The translations under genes were made by a program, and so were the position numbers. From Phreatobacter cathodiphilus (GTDB lineage: Bacteria; Pseudomonadota; Alphaproteobacteria; Rhizobiales; Phreatobacteraceae): a stretch of 64,000 bases of DNA. Of this stretch, positions 37,190-46,793 are shown one piece after another; the stretch's first letter is position 1; every line of letters starts with the position of its first letter. The stretch covers positions 124,001 to 188,000 of the forward strand of contig NZ_CP027668.1 of assembly GCF_003008515.1 (NCBI RefSeq), given 5' to 3'. The notes below the pieces were generated by a model that ran no database searches, was not told where the DNA came from, and was given only the letters and a program-made list of their open reading frames with translations.

Positions 37190-38215
37190 TCAGACGCCGC
37201 TGACGCTGCTGAAGATGGTCTCGGCGCCAATCTCCTTGGCATAGGCGGCCATGATCGGATCGGTCGCCTTCTTCATCGCGTCGCGCTCCTCGAAGGCGAT
37301 GCGCTTCAGGCGGCCGGCCTTCTCCAGCGTTTCCAGCTTGGCGCTGTCCTCGCCGGATTCCACCTGCCGGCCGTATTCGCCGGCCTCTGCGCCGGCGGCG
37401 ACGACGGCGTCCTGCAGGTCCTTCGGCAGCGCCGCCAGCGTCTTCATGGAGAAGCAGATCGGCCGGATCGACACCGCGTGCTGGGTGAGCACCAGGTTCG
37501 GCGCCACCTCGTAGAACTTCATCGCCTCGACGCCGGCCGCCTCGTTCTCGCCGGCCTGGATGACGCCGTTCTGGATGGCGTTGTAGACCTCGTTGTAGGC
37601 GATGACGGTGGGCGACATGCCGGCCGCCGCGAAGGTGCGCGACCAGATCGGCGCGCCCTGGACGCGGATCTTCAGGCCGCGCATCTCCGCCATGTTCTTG
37701 AACGGCTTGTTGGCGAAGATGTTGCGGGTGCCGCCGCCGGCATGGCCGATCAGCCGCACGCCGGCGCGCTTCTCCACCTCGTCCTCGATCGGCTTCAGCA
37801 CGTTGGCCTTCACCACCTTGCCCATGTGGTCGACGTCGCGGAACACGAAGGGCGCGTCGATGAAGGGCGCGGCGCGCGCGAAGGTCGACATGTGCGCCGG
37901 CGAGACGATGGCGTAGTCCACCGCGCGGCCCTGGGCCATGTACTCGAAATACTGCTTCTCCAGGCCCAGCGAGGAGTTCTTGTGCAGGTTGAAGTTCACC
38001 GGCTTGCCGTAGAGCGCCTTCACCCGCTCCTCGAAGCGGACCAGCGCCTTGGTGAAGGCGTGGTCGTCGTTGAACTGGACGGCGCCGTTGAGCGTCACCG
38101 GCGCCTGGGCCCTGAGGATGCCGGGGCTGGCGACGATGGCCGCGGTCGCGCCGAGGCCGAGGATGACCTGCCGGCGATCGATGCCGCGCATGCCGGTGTC
38201 CTTGCGCATGTTCAT
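37190..38215 (-). CDS. TRAP transporter periplasmic binding protein (DctP type)
   Basis: This 341-residue DctP-family binding protein starts with a signal peptide that has a twin-arginine-like core (DRRQVILGLGATAAIVAS), cleaved near LRAQAP. Conserved segments are VQFNDDHAFTKALVRFEERV, DYAIVSPAHMSTFA and MRGLKIRVQGAPIWSRT, with the substrate-binding Arg, and NGVIQAGENEAAGVEAMKFYE. Unlike the orphan binding protein at 5116, it has its permease genes directly downstream. It is the first gene of the operon, and the 459-base region upstream must hold its promoter. Substrate class, probably a carboxylic acid, is unresolved. Confidence 0.93.
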   Translation of the reverse strand: MNMRKDTGMRGIDRRQVILGLGATAAIVASPGILRAQAPVTLNGAVQFNDDHAFTKALVRFEERVKALYGKPVNFNLHKNSSLGLEKQYFEYMAQGRAVDYAIVSPAHMSTFARAAPFIDAPFVFRDVDHMGKVVKANVLKPIEDEVEKRAGVRLIGHAGGGTRNIFANKPFKNMAEMRGLKIRVQGAPIWSRTFAAAGMSPTVIAYNEVYNAIQNGVIQAGENEAAGVEAMKFYEVAPNLVLTQHAVSIRPICFSMKTLAALPKDLQDAVVAAGAEAGEYGRQVESGEDSAKLETLEKAGRLKRIAFEERDAMKKATDPIMAAYAKEIGAETIFSSVSGV

Positions 38216-38674
38216 TGCAAATCCTCCCGAGGGTTGTCGTGCACTCTTGCGGTGCGCCCATGTTGTCCTGGGTCAGGCGGGGAGTATGTCAGAACGTTCC
38301 GGCGGCCGACAATTGCAAAAGCCCATGCTGCGACGCGAATTTAAATGGATTTATATTGCGTTGCGATAGTGTCGCCGGGTGCGTTGCACCCGCAGTGTGG
38401 GCGAGACCATCCCCCCGGCGCTTTGAGGCTCTGGCGAGATGATCCGCGAACTGTACGGGAGGCAATCCGTCGCAGGGGCGGGCCTGTGCGGCTAACGCTT
38501 CTGTAGCAGTTCGTTTCCTAAGTATCCGCGAGATGTTCCGCCGCGATCTACAAGTTTGGCGCGGCTATTTCGGTGCGCGGCGAGGTCGAGGACGCCCTGG
38601 CGGTTCACCATGATGATTAAGGACGCGTTCACAATGTTCGTCCGGGCCGCCCGATCGCTGATAGTGTCGCGATA
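38216..38674. other. 459-base divergent intergenic region with direct repeat and AT-rich core
   Basis: No gene is seen. An AT-rich core (AATTTAAATGGATTTATATT, 38339-38358) marks likely promoters for the divergent TRAP operon and ACP cassette. An 11-base repeat GATAGTGTCGC occurs at 38365-38375 and at 38660-38670, the latter ending five bases before the start codon at 38675. CGGGTGC-gtt-GCACCCG (38376-38392) is a short perfect hairpin right after the first repeat. Confidence 0.5.
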
Positions 38675-39514
38675 ATGTTGGAAGCCATTGACAAACACGC
38701 GATGGAGGAGGCGCGCGCCCTGCTGGCGCGCGGTTTTCCTCTGCGCCCACCGTCCTTCTGGGCGGAGGGGCTCGATCGCCTCGCTGCCTTCCACGAGGCC
38801 TCCGGGCTCGGGCCGGTCGGCCGGATCATGCGCGTCAAGGGCGAGGCGGTCGGCGTCATCCTGACCATGCGCAGCCGCCGCGCGGCCGCCGACGGCGCCG
38901 CCTCCCGCTCCGTCGTCAACCTGTCGAGCTGGTATGTCGACGAGCGCTACAGGCTGCTGGCGCCACGCATGCTCCAGCAGGTCCTTGCGGAGCCCGTCGA
39001 CACCTTCACCGACCTCACCCCGAGCCCGCCCGTGACCGAGATGATCGGCCGGTTCGGCTTTACCCGACGCCACGACGGCGGCGCCATCCTCGCCCTGCCC
39101 ATGCTGGCGCTGCTGATGGGGCCGGGTCACGTCGGCCCCGTCGACGAGGCGCCGCTGGACGGCGACATGGCGCGGGTCGTCGACGATCATATCGGCCTCG
39201 GCTGCATCGCCTGTGCGCTGGTGGAGGGTGGGGCGGCCCGGCCGCTCCTCTTCAGCACCGGGCGCCGCAAGGGCCTGCCGGCGGCCCGTCTGGTCTATGC
39301 CGAGGACGTCGCGTCAGTTCGTCGCAACCTCGGTGAAATCGCGCGATTCCTGCTGGCGAGAGGCGTGATCTGCCTGGAACTTCCGGCGAACAGGGACGAA
39401 ATCCCGCCCGGCGCGTGGTTCTCGACCCGTTCGCGCCCCACCTTCGTCCGCGGTGCGCACATGCCCGCGGCCGTCGACCACGCCTATTCGGAATTTGTTT
39501 TCCTCCGCATCTGA
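38675..39514 (+). CDS. GNAT-like putative acyltransferase heading an ACP cassette
   Basis: This 279-residue soluble protein has a GNAT-like pattern in its first half: GEAVGVILTMRS, VNLSSWYVDERYR (about 88-100), RMLQQVL and IGRFGFTRR, resembling the central strands and the cofactor-binding helix of N-acyltransferases. The second half (residues 145-279) is a further alpha/beta region I do not recognise, perhaps a second degenerate GNAT domain. The gene lies 27 bases before an acyl carrier protein gene and starts a run of four plus-strand genes. I infer it may transfer an ACP-bound acyl group to an amine. The family assignment is tentative; it could be a chain-length or loading factor. Confidence 0.55.
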   Translation: MLEAIDKHAMEEARALLARGFPLRPPSFWAEGLDRLAAFHEASGLGPVGRIMRVKGEAVGVILTMRSRRAAADGAASRSVVNLSSWYVDERYRLLAPRMLQQVLAEPVDTFTDLTPSPPVTEMIGRFGFTRRHDGGAILALPMLALLMGPGHVGPVDEAPLDGDMARVVDDHIGLGCIACALVEGGAARPLLFSTGRRKGLPAARLVYAEDVASVRRNLGEIARFLLARGVICLELPANRDEIPPGAWFSTRSRPTFVRGAHMPAAVDHAYSEFVFLRI

Positions 39515-39541
39515 GACTGGCCGCGAAACCAGGAGAAAGCC

Positions 39542-39799
39542 GTGACGACCGATACGATGGACGTGTCCGAAGAGATCGCATCCTTCCTGCAGGGCCGGTT
39601 CCCCGCCCTCGCCGGCCGGCCCCTCGACGCGGCCACGCCGCTCCTCGCCAGCGGGGCCATCGACTCCCTCGGCATCCTCGAACTCGTCACCTTCCTCGAC
39701 GAGCGCTTCGGCGTGCAACTGATGGACGACGACTTCGATCCCGCCAATTTCGAGACGCTCGGCCAGCTCGTCGCCTTCGTGGAGCGCCAGCGCGCGTGA
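39542..39799 (+). CDS. Acyl carrier protein
   Basis: This 85-residue acyl carrier protein has the phosphopantetheine attachment site at Ser42 in SGAIDSLGILELV, preceded by LDAATPLLA and followed by FLDERFGVQLMDDDFDPANF, which form the remaining helices. It differs from the housekeeping AcpP, which carries DSLDTVE. The GTG start has AGGAG seven bases upstream; the ATG at 39557 is an alternative. Its stop codon overlaps the GTG of the ligase gene (GTGA), so the two are coupled and the ligase probably loads it. It is the second gene of the cassette. Confidence 0.93.
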   Translation: MTTDTMDVSEEIASFLQGRFPALAGRPLDAATPLLASGAIDSLGILELVTFLDERFGVQLMDDDFDPANFETLGQLVAFVERQRA

Positions 39800-41322
39800 C
39801 CGCGTCCCCCTATCTCCTCCATCACCTCCTCGACCAGGCCGCCGCCACCGGGGCGGACCGCATCGCCGTCGTCGACGGCGGGCGGCAGGCGACCTATGCC
39901 GAGCTCCACGCCGCTTCGAGGCGCTGCGCCCGGCTCTGCCGCGACCGCGGGCTCGCGCGCGGCGACCGCGTGGCCGTCGTCCTGCCGAAGAGCCTGGAGG
40001 AATGCTGGGCGATCTTCGGCATCGCCATGGCCGGCGGCGTCGTCGTTCCGGTCAACGCGCTCCTGAAGCCGGCCCAAGTCCGCCACATCGTCGCCGATTG
40101 CGGGGCGCGCATCGTGCTGACGCTCTCCGACACCGTCGCCGCGCTCGCCGAGGCCTTCACCGGCCTCGACGTCGATATCGTCGCCGTCGACGATCTTCCC
40201 GCGGACGTGCCGGGCGAGCTGCCGCCTGCGGGCGGCATCGGCGAGGACCTCGCGGCCATCCTCTACACCTCCGGCTCCACCGGGCGTCCCAAGGGCGTCA
40301 TGCTGAGCCACCGCAACCTGCTGGCGGGCACGCGCATCGTGCGCACCTATCTCGGCATCACCGAAGACGAGCGCATTCTCTCGGTGCTGCCCTTCAGCTT
40401 CGACTACGGGCTCAACCAGCTCCTCACCGCGGTGGAGCAGCGCGCCCGCATCGTCCTGCTCACCTTCCAGTTCGGCGCCGACATCGTGAAGGCCATCGCC
40501 ACGCACGGCATCACCGGCCTCGCCGGCGTGCCGACCATCTGGGCGATCCTCACCCGCGCGACGCCGATGCTGGCGAAGACGCCGCTGCCGACGCTGCGCT
40601 ACATCACCAATTCCGGCGGTGCCGTGCCCTCCGAGACGGTGGCGCGCCTGCGCGAGAAGCTGCCCGGCACGAAGATCTTCCTGATGTACGGCCTCACCGA
40701 GGCCTTCCGCTCCACCTTCCTGCCGCCTGAGGAGGTGGATCGCCGTCCGACCTCCATCGGCAAGGCCATCCCCGAATGCGAGATGCTGGTGGTGACCGCC
40801 GACGGCCGCCGCGCCGCGCCCGGTGAACCCGGCATCCTGGTGCACCGCGGCCCAACCGTCTCGCTCGGCTACTGGAACCGGCCCGACGCCACCGCCGAGG
40901 TGCTGCGTCCCCATCCGTTCCGCCCGGCGACGGAGGGCGGCGAGACCGTCTGCTTCTCCGGTGACCTCGTGACCGAGGACGAAGACGGCTTCCTCTATTT
41001 CGTTGCCCGCAACGACGCCATGATCAAATCCTCCGGCCACCGCATCAGCCCCACCGAGGTGGAGGAATGCCTCATGGCCATGGGCCATTTCCAGCAGGTG
41101 GCGGTGATCGGCCTGCCCGATCCCTTCGCCGGCCAGAAGGTCCACGCCGTGGCCGTTGCTCTCGGCCCGGTCGACGGCGCCGCCGTTCTCCAGGCCGCGG
41201 CGACGGAGCTGCCGCCCTACATGGTGCCGCGCGAGCTCGAACTGGTGGAGCGCCTGCCCGTCACCCCCAACGGCAAGGTCGACTATGTCGGCCTGGTGCG
41301 CGAGCGCAGCCATGGCGCCTGA
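39796..41322 (+). CDS. AMP-forming acyl-CoA/acyl-ACP ligase
   Basis: This 508-residue ANL-superfamily enzyme adenylates a carboxylic acid and passes it to a thiol, here probably the adjacent ACP. The P-loop LYTSGSTGRPKGVM starts at about residue 156. MYGLTEAF, YFVARNDAMIKSSGHRISPTEVE (hinge) and the catalytic Lys494 in TPNGKVDY are in place. In exosortase-A loci a ligase of this kind (TIGR03098) is always found next to a PLP decarboxylase, as here, yet no exosortase genes are in view. It overlaps the ACP gene by four bases and the decarboxylase by eleven. The substrate is unknown. Confidence 0.92.
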   Translation: MTASPYLLHHLLDQAAATGADRIAVVDGGRQATYAELHAASRRCARLCRDRGLARGDRVAVVLPKSLEECWAIFGIAMAGGVVVPVNALLKPAQVRHIVADCGARIVLTLSDTVAALAEAFTGLDVDIVAVDDLPADVPGELPPAGGIGEDLAAILYTSGSTGRPKGVMLSHRNLLAGTRIVRTYLGITEDERILSVLPFSFDYGLNQLLTAVEQRARIVLLTFQFGADIVKAIATHGITGLAGVPTIWAILTRATPMLAKTPLPTLRYITNSGGAVPSETVARLREKLPGTKIFLMYGLTEAFRSTFLPPEEVDRRPTSIGKAIPECEMLVVTADGRRAAPGEPGILVHRGPTVSLGYWNRPDATAEVLRPHPFRPATEGGETVCFSGDLVTEDEDGFLYFVARNDAMIKSSGHRISPTEVEECLMAMGHFQQVAVIGLPDPFAGQKVHAVAVALGPVDGAAVLQAAATELPPYMVPRELELVERLPVTPNGKVDYVGLVRERSHGA

Positions 41323-42598
41323 GGCGAGCCTCACCGACCGCCTCGTCGCCGGCCAGTTCGGCACCGAAGGCTCCGATCTCCTCATCGGCGGCATCCCGGC
41401 GCGCGTCCTAGCCGAGCGGTTCGGCACGCCGCTCTTCGCCTATGACGCGGCGCTGATCCGCGCCTCTTACCGCGCTCTCGCCGCCGCGATCGAAGGCTTT
41501 GCCGGCATCCACTATTCCATCAAGGCGAACCCCAACCCCGCCGTGGTGCGCGTGCTCCACGAGGAGGGCGCCGGCATCGAGATCGCCTCCCTCGGCGAGT
41601 TCCGCGCCGCGCGCACGGCCGGCGTCGACCCGGCACACATGCTCTTCGCCGGCCCCGGCAAGCGCCGCGCCGAACTGGAGGCAGTGATCGGGGCCGGCAT
41701 CGGCGAGATTCACCTGGAGAGCCGCGAGGAGATGGCCCATGCCGCGGCCATCGGCGCCGCCCTCGGACGGCGCGTCGCCGTCGCCATCCGCGTCAATCCC
41801 GTCGCCGAGGCCCAGGGCGGGGCCATGCGCATGGGCGGCAAGGCGGCGCCCTTCGGCTTCGACGAGGAGGATCTCGAGGCGGTGGTCGACGCCGTCGCGG
41901 CCTCGCCCCATCTGGACCTCACCGGGGTCCACTTCTTCGCCGGCACCCAGATCCTCGACGCCGCCGTGCTGCTCGGGCAATGGCGCCACGGCCTCGCCGT
42001 CGCCTCCCGCGCCGCGGCGCGCCTCGGGCGCCCGCTGCGCACCATCGATCTCGGCGGCGGCCTCGGCATCCCCTATTTCGCCGGTGACGGCACCCTCGAC
42101 CTCGCGGCGGTGAAGGCGGGCCTGCCCGACCTCGTCGCGCTGAAGGCCGCCGACCCCCTCATCCGCAACGCCCATGTGCTGGTGGAGCCCGGCCGCTATC
42201 TCGTCGGGGCGAGCGGCGTCTATCTCGCCGCAGTGCTCTCGGCCAAGCTCTCGCGGGGCCAGCGCTTCCTCGTCGTCGACGGCGGCATGCACCACCATCT
42301 CGCGGCTTCCGGCAATCTCGGCCAGGTGATCAAGCGCGACTATCCGGTGGTCGCCGCCTCGCGCGTGGGCGAGCCCTCCGCCGGCCCCGCCAGCGTCGTC
42401 GGGCCGCTGTGCACGCCGCTCGACACGCTGGCGCGCAAGGTCGAGATGCCGGCGATGGCCGAGGGCGATCTCGTCGCCGTGCTGCAATCGGGCGCCTATG
42501 GCCCGACCGCCAGTCCCGTCGGCTTCCTCAGCCATCCCGCCGCCGCCGAGGTGCTGGTGGACGGCGGCGAGGCGCGGCTGATCTCACAGGCTCAGTAG
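41312..42598 (+). CDS. PLP-dependent ornithine/diaminopimelate decarboxylase-fold enzyme
   Basis: This 428-residue fold-III PLP decarboxylase of the ornithine/DAP/arginine family has Lys71 in YSIKANPNPAVV as the PLP aldimine residue, GIEIASLGEFRAA, the phosphate-binding DLGGGLGIPY, LVEPGRYLVG, and Cys367 in GPLCTPLD, the residue contributed to the partner active site. In exosortase-A loci a similar decarboxylase (TIGR03099) neighbours the ligase. The start at 41312 overlaps the ligase by 11 bases; this agrees with the family N-terminus. The product may be an amine from a basic amino acid. It may not be a LysA, because LysA usually ends differently and is not tied to an ACP. Confidence 0.9.
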   Translation: MAPEASLTDRLVAGQFGTEGSDLLIGGIPARVLAERFGTPLFAYDAALIRASYRALAAAIEGFAGIHYSIKANPNPAVVRVLHEEGAGIEIASLGEFRAARTAGVDPAHMLFAGPGKRRAELEAVIGAGIGEIHLESREEMAHAAAIGAALGRRVAVAIRVNPVAEAQGGAMRMGGKAAPFGFDEEDLEAVVDAVAASPHLDLTGVHFFAGTQILDAAVLLGQWRHGLAVASRAAARLGRPLRTIDLGGGLGIPYFAGDGTLDLAAVKAGLPDLVALKAADPLIRNAHVLVEPGRYLVGASGVYLAAVLSAKLSRGQRFLVVDGGMHHHLAASGNLGQVIKRDYPVVAASRVGEPSAGPASVVGPLCTPLDTLARKVEMPAMAEGDLVAVLQSGAYGPTASPVGFLSHPAAAEVLVDGGEARLISQAQ

Positions 42599-43281
42599 AG
42601 CGAGGCCTTGCCCAGCGCCGCGCCCTTGGCGGCGAGGGTGGCGTCGACCCAGCTCCTGTCCAGCGTGCCGTCGGCGATGGCCTTCATCGTCGCGTCCTCG
42701 GCGGCGAGCTGCTTGCGGGCGAGGGCGGCGATGGTCGCCACCTCCGCGCGCGGCACCGCCAGCACGCCGTCGGCGTCGCCCACGATCAGGTCGCCCGGCG
42801 CCACGTGCTGGCCGCCGATCACCGCCCCGGTGTTGATCTCGCCGGGACCGTCCTTGTAGGGGCCGCGATGGGTGATGCCCGCCGCATAGACCGGCAGGCT
42901 CATGGTGGCGATGGCGTCGGAATCGCGGATGGCTCCGTCGATGACGAGGCCCGCCACGCCGTTCTTCAGCGCGAGCGTCGCCATGATCTCGCCGATGATG
43001 GCGTTGGTCAGGTCGCCGCCCGCCTCCACCACGATCACGTCGCCGGGCCCGGCCATGTCGATGGCCTTGTGGACGAGTAGATTGTCGCCCGGCCGCGTCC
43101 TCACCGTCAGCGCGAAGCCGAGCAGCGGCGTGCCGTCATGCATCGGCCGGAGCGTCGGCCCGGCGGCGAAGAGCCTCGCCATGTTGTCGCTGAGGAGCGG
43201 CGTCGGGATGCCGGCGAGGAGGGCCGCCAGCTCCGGATCGTTGGCATGGGGCTTCTGCAGAATCTGGAAACCGAGGGACAT
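42592..43281 (-). CDS. RraA-family protein (4-hydroxy-4-methyl-2-oxoglutarate aldolase-like)
   Basis: This 229-residue RraA-like protein belongs to a family of Mg2+ aldolases and oxaloacetate decarboxylases, plus the RNase E inhibitor RraA. The signature GLVIDGAIRDSDAIAT (about 119-134) with Asp and Arg, VYAAGITHRGPYKD and GDLIVGDADGVLAVPR are visible. The His/Arg-Asp pattern fits an aldolase or decarboxylase rather than the RNase E regulator. Its 3' end overlaps the last codons of the convergent PLP decarboxylase by seven bases. It is transcribed on the same strand as the genes to 45214 but is probably separate. Confidence 0.88.
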   Translation of the reverse strand: MSLGFQILQKPHANDPELAALLAGIPTPLLSDNMARLFAAGPTLRPMHDGTPLLGFALTVRTRPGDNLLVHKAIDMAGPGDVIVVEAGGDLTNAIIGEIMATLALKNGVAGLVIDGAIRDSDAIATMSLPVYAAGITHRGPYKDGPGEINTGAVIGGQHVAPGDLIVGDADGVLAVPRAEVATIAALARKQLAAEDATMKAIADGTLDRSWVDATLAAKGAALGKASLY

Positions 43282-43293
43282 GGCGGGGCCTGT

Positions 43294-43869
43294 TCAGCCG
43301 TTGAAGGATTCGATGGCGGGGATGTCGAGGAGGTCGAGAAGGGCGCGCTTCTCCGCCTCGGTTCCCGAGCCTTCGAGGATGATGAGCGTGCGGCCGAGCA
43401 GCACCTGGATGTTGCCGTCGCGCGAATGCACCGCCGTCTTGCCCTTGAAGCGGAAGACACGGCCGACGGCGCCGAGGAGCTGGGCGTTGGAGAAGAGCGG
43501 CGCCATCTGGGAGATCAGCGGCGAATTGGCGAGCACCTGCACCGTCACGTGGCGCTCGCCGATGGTGTAGCGGCGCTTGGCGATGAGGCCGCCGCCGAAC
43601 ATGGCGGCGGCGCTGGCGTCGGTCTCCGCTTCGTCCGCGGTCCAGCCGCGCGGCGGTGCCGGCAGGAAGCGCGACAGGCCGGTGGCGCTGCGCTGGGCGA
43701 GGAGCTGGGAGGCGACGTCGAGCGCCGCCTTGGCGGCCACGAGGTCGTTGGCCTGATAGGCCCGGCGTGCCTCCTCGATCGCGTCGCGGATGTCGTCGGC
43801 GAGGGCGGGGGAGGCGACGGCGAGCGTCGTGGCGATGGCGGCGGCGCGCAGCAGGCGGGTCAGCGTCAT
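43294..43869 (-). CDS. Secreted protein of unknown function
   Basis: This 191-residue exported protein has a signal peptide (AAAIATTLAVASPALA, cut near residue 24). The mature part starts with helices (DIRDAIEEARRAYQANDLVAAKAALD, residues 26-51) that look like a TPR-type hairpin. It ends in a beta/alpha region with YTIGERHVTVQVLA and GRTLIILEGSGTEAEKRALL. No cysteines or metal sites stand out. It lies 12 bases upstream of the RraA-like gene in the same direction, so it could be co-transcribed with it. I do not recognise a named domain; the gene is likely conserved in the order. Confidence 0.65.
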   Translation of the reverse strand: MTLTRLLRAAAIATTLAVASPALADDIRDAIEEARRAYQANDLVAAKAALDVASQLLAQRSATGLSRFLPAPPRGWTADEAETDASAAAMFGGGLIAKRRYTIGERHVTVQVLANSPLISQMAPLFSNAQLLGAVGRVFRFKGKTAVHSRDGNIQVLLGRTLIILEGSGTEAEKRALLDLLDIPAIESFNG

Positions 43870-43999
43870 GGCGGGGTTATCCTCATCGGCGTGCTCCGGC
43901 GGCCGCCGGAATCGTCAGTCGTCCCGGCACCGCCTATAGCGGTTCGCCGGAGCGATGGCACGCCCCCCGCACGCGTGGCCGCCCCGCCGGGCGGACCTG

Positions 44000-45214
<1,215 letters not shown>

Positions 45215-45268
45215 GGGCCGTCCCGGGGTGGGTCGAGATGCCACCTTGGCATCGATCCAAAAAAAGCT

Positions 45269-45328
45269 AGTGCACTTTCTGTTGCACTGCGAGAGTATTC
45301 TTTCGGTGCGGTTTCCGCGCTGCAGCGC
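45269..45328. promoter_or_regulatory. TGCACT-type boxes and a palindrome between phaZ and GST
   Basis: TGCACT (45271) and TTGCACTGC (45282) are direct repeats 12 bases apart, and GCGCTGCAGCGC (45317-45328) is a perfect palindrome. The first two resemble the TGCACTGCA box before the DUF1127 gene. Candidate PhaR-type sites controlling phaZ and the GST gene; inference. Confidence 0.35.
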
Positions 45329-45347
45329 CCGTCGCCAGGAGGTTCGG

Positions 45348-46004
45348 ATGGCCAAGGCCAAGCTCACCCTTTCGAGCAAGAACTATTCGTCCTGGTCGCT
45401 GCGCGGCTGGCTCCTGTGCAAGATGGCCGGCATCCCCTTCGACGAGGTGCCGGTCTCGGTCGACGATCCCGGCCAGCGCGCCGAACTGCTGCTGCTCTCG
45501 CCCTCCTTCCTGGTGCCGGCGCTGACCGACGACGGCGCCAAGATCTGGGGCGCATGGTCCATCGCCGAATATCTGCACGAGACCTTCCCCAAGGCCGGCC
45601 TTCTTCCCGAGGATCGGGTGGCGCGGGCCCATTGCCGCTCCATTTCGGCGGAGATGCATTCGGGCTTCCAGAACCTGCGCTCGGCGCTGCCGATGAACCT
45701 GAAGGCCCACCATCCCGGCTTCAAGGTCTGGGCCGGTGCCCAGCCCGACATCGACCGCATCCTCACCATCTGGGGCGAGTGCCTCGCGACCTATGGCGGG
45801 CCCTATCTCTTCGGCAAAGCCCCGACCGTGGCCGACGCCATGTATGCGCCAGTCTGCATGCGCTTCTACACCTACGACGTCCCCATTGACGCCACAGCCG
45901 CGGCCTATTGCCGGACCATCATGGACTGGGCGCCGCTGAAGCAATGGATCGCATCCGCCAAGGCCGAGCCCGAGGAGATCGAGGAACTGGATGTCGAATT
46001 CTAG
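45348..46004 (+). CDS. Glutathione S-transferase
   Basis: This 218-residue GST has KLTLSSKNYSSWSLRGWLL at the N-terminus with the Ser/Asn-rich active-site turn, LVPALTDDGAKIWGAWSIAEYLHE with the cis-Pro and glutathione contact, and a helical C-terminal domain (CRSISAEMHSGFQNLR, GAQPDIDRILTIWGEC, APTVADAMYAPV). AGGAGG stands six bases upstream of the ATG at 45348. It belongs to the group with YfcF/Zeta-like features. The following gene overlaps its end by 14 bases, so they are translationally coupled. Its function is unclear; perhaps maleylacetoacetate-type isomerisation or detoxification. Confidence 0.9.
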   Translation: MAKAKLTLSSKNYSSWSLRGWLLCKMAGIPFDEVPVSVDDPGQRAELLLLSPSFLVPALTDDGAKIWGAWSIAEYLHETFPKAGLLPEDRVARAHCRSISAEMHSGFQNLRSALPMNLKAHHPGFKVWAGAQPDIDRILTIWGECLATYGGPYLFGKAPTVADAMYAPVCMRFYTYDVPIDATAAAYCRTIMDWAPLKQWIASAKAEPEEIEELDVEF

Positions 46005-46755
46005 GGCCGGTCGCGGCCGCCGCCTGTCTGTCCTCCTGCTGCTGCTCTTCGCCCTGCCCATCGGCTGGTCCGCCGGCCACTATGCCATGGGCTATCCCGG
46101 CCCCGACTGGTCGACGGCGGGCCGCGCCAGCGCCGGCCTGCTGGCACCGGCCGCCGAGACGCCGCAGGCGGTGATCCGCGTCTATGCCGCCCGCACCGTG
46201 CGCTGGCGCGGCATCTTCGCCACCCACACCTGGATCGTCGTCAAGGAGGCGGGCGCCGCCCGCTACGACCGCTTCGACTACACCGCCTGGGGCGAGCCGA
46301 TCCGCACCAACGGCTTCGTCGCCGACGGCCGCTGGTTCGGGCGCGACCCGGAGCTCGTCTTCGCCGCCGACGGCGAGAGCGCGGCCGCCGCCATCCCGAA
46401 GATCCGCGCCGCCATCGCCGGCTATGTCCACGCCAACCGCGGCGACTACCGCGCCTGGCCGGGGCCGAACTCTAACACCTTCGTGGCCGCGGTGATGGCC
46501 GCCGCCGACCTCGGCGCCAGCCTGCCGCCCACCGCCATCGGCAAGGACTTTCCCCATGACGGACGCTGGATCGGCCCGGCGACCGCCGGCCTCGGGTTCC
46601 GCGCCACCCTCGGCGGCTATCTCGGCCTGACGGTCGGCTGGTACGAGGGCGTCGAGGTCAGCGTCCTCGGCGCCGTGCTCGGCATCGACGTCCGTCGCCC
46701 GGCGATCAAGCTGCCGGCGATCGGGCGGATCGGCATGGGTGAGAGCTTCGTGTGA
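45991..46755 (+). CDS. DUF3750-domain exported/membrane protein
   Basis: This 254-residue protein has one N-terminal hydrophobic segment (LLLLLFALPIGWSAGHYAMG, signal anchor) and then a DUF3750 domain: VYAARTVRWRGIFATHTWIVVK, DRFDYTAWGEP, WFGRDPELVFAADGE, WPGPNSNTFVAAVMA. The NTF motif with GPNSNT resembles the active site of NlpC/LRAT-like thiol hydrolases, although the expected Cys is replaced by Ser/Asn in this copy; I note it only as similarity. It overlaps the GST gene by 14 bases. A family A repeat follows it, before the convergent YaiI gene. Confidence 0.8.
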   Translation: MSNSRAGRGRRLSVLLLLLFALPIGWSAGHYAMGYPGPDWSTAGRASAGLLAPAAETPQAVIRVYAARTVRWRGIFATHTWIVVKEAGAARYDRFDYTAWGEPIRTNGFVADGRWFGRDPELVFAADGESAAAAIPKIRAAIAGYVHANRGDYRAWPGPNSNTFVAAVMAAADLGASLPPTAIGKDFPHDGRWIGPATAGLGFRATLGGYLGLTVGWYEGVEVSVLGAVLGIDVRRPAIKLPAIGRIGMGESFV

Positions 46756-46793
46756 ACGACGAGGCGGCTGGCCCCGTGGGTCCGGACGGATTG

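Noticed and set aside
39796..42598. The ligase and decarboxylase as a classic exosortase-A locus
   Set aside because: No exosortase, PEP-CTERM protein or exopolysaccharide gene is found in the window; only the pair itself fits.
41312..42598. Diaminopimelate decarboxylase LysA for lysine synthesis
   Set aside because: It is coupled to an ACP-ligase pair instead of dapF or argH-like neighbours, so the housekeeping role is not supported, though the fold is shared.
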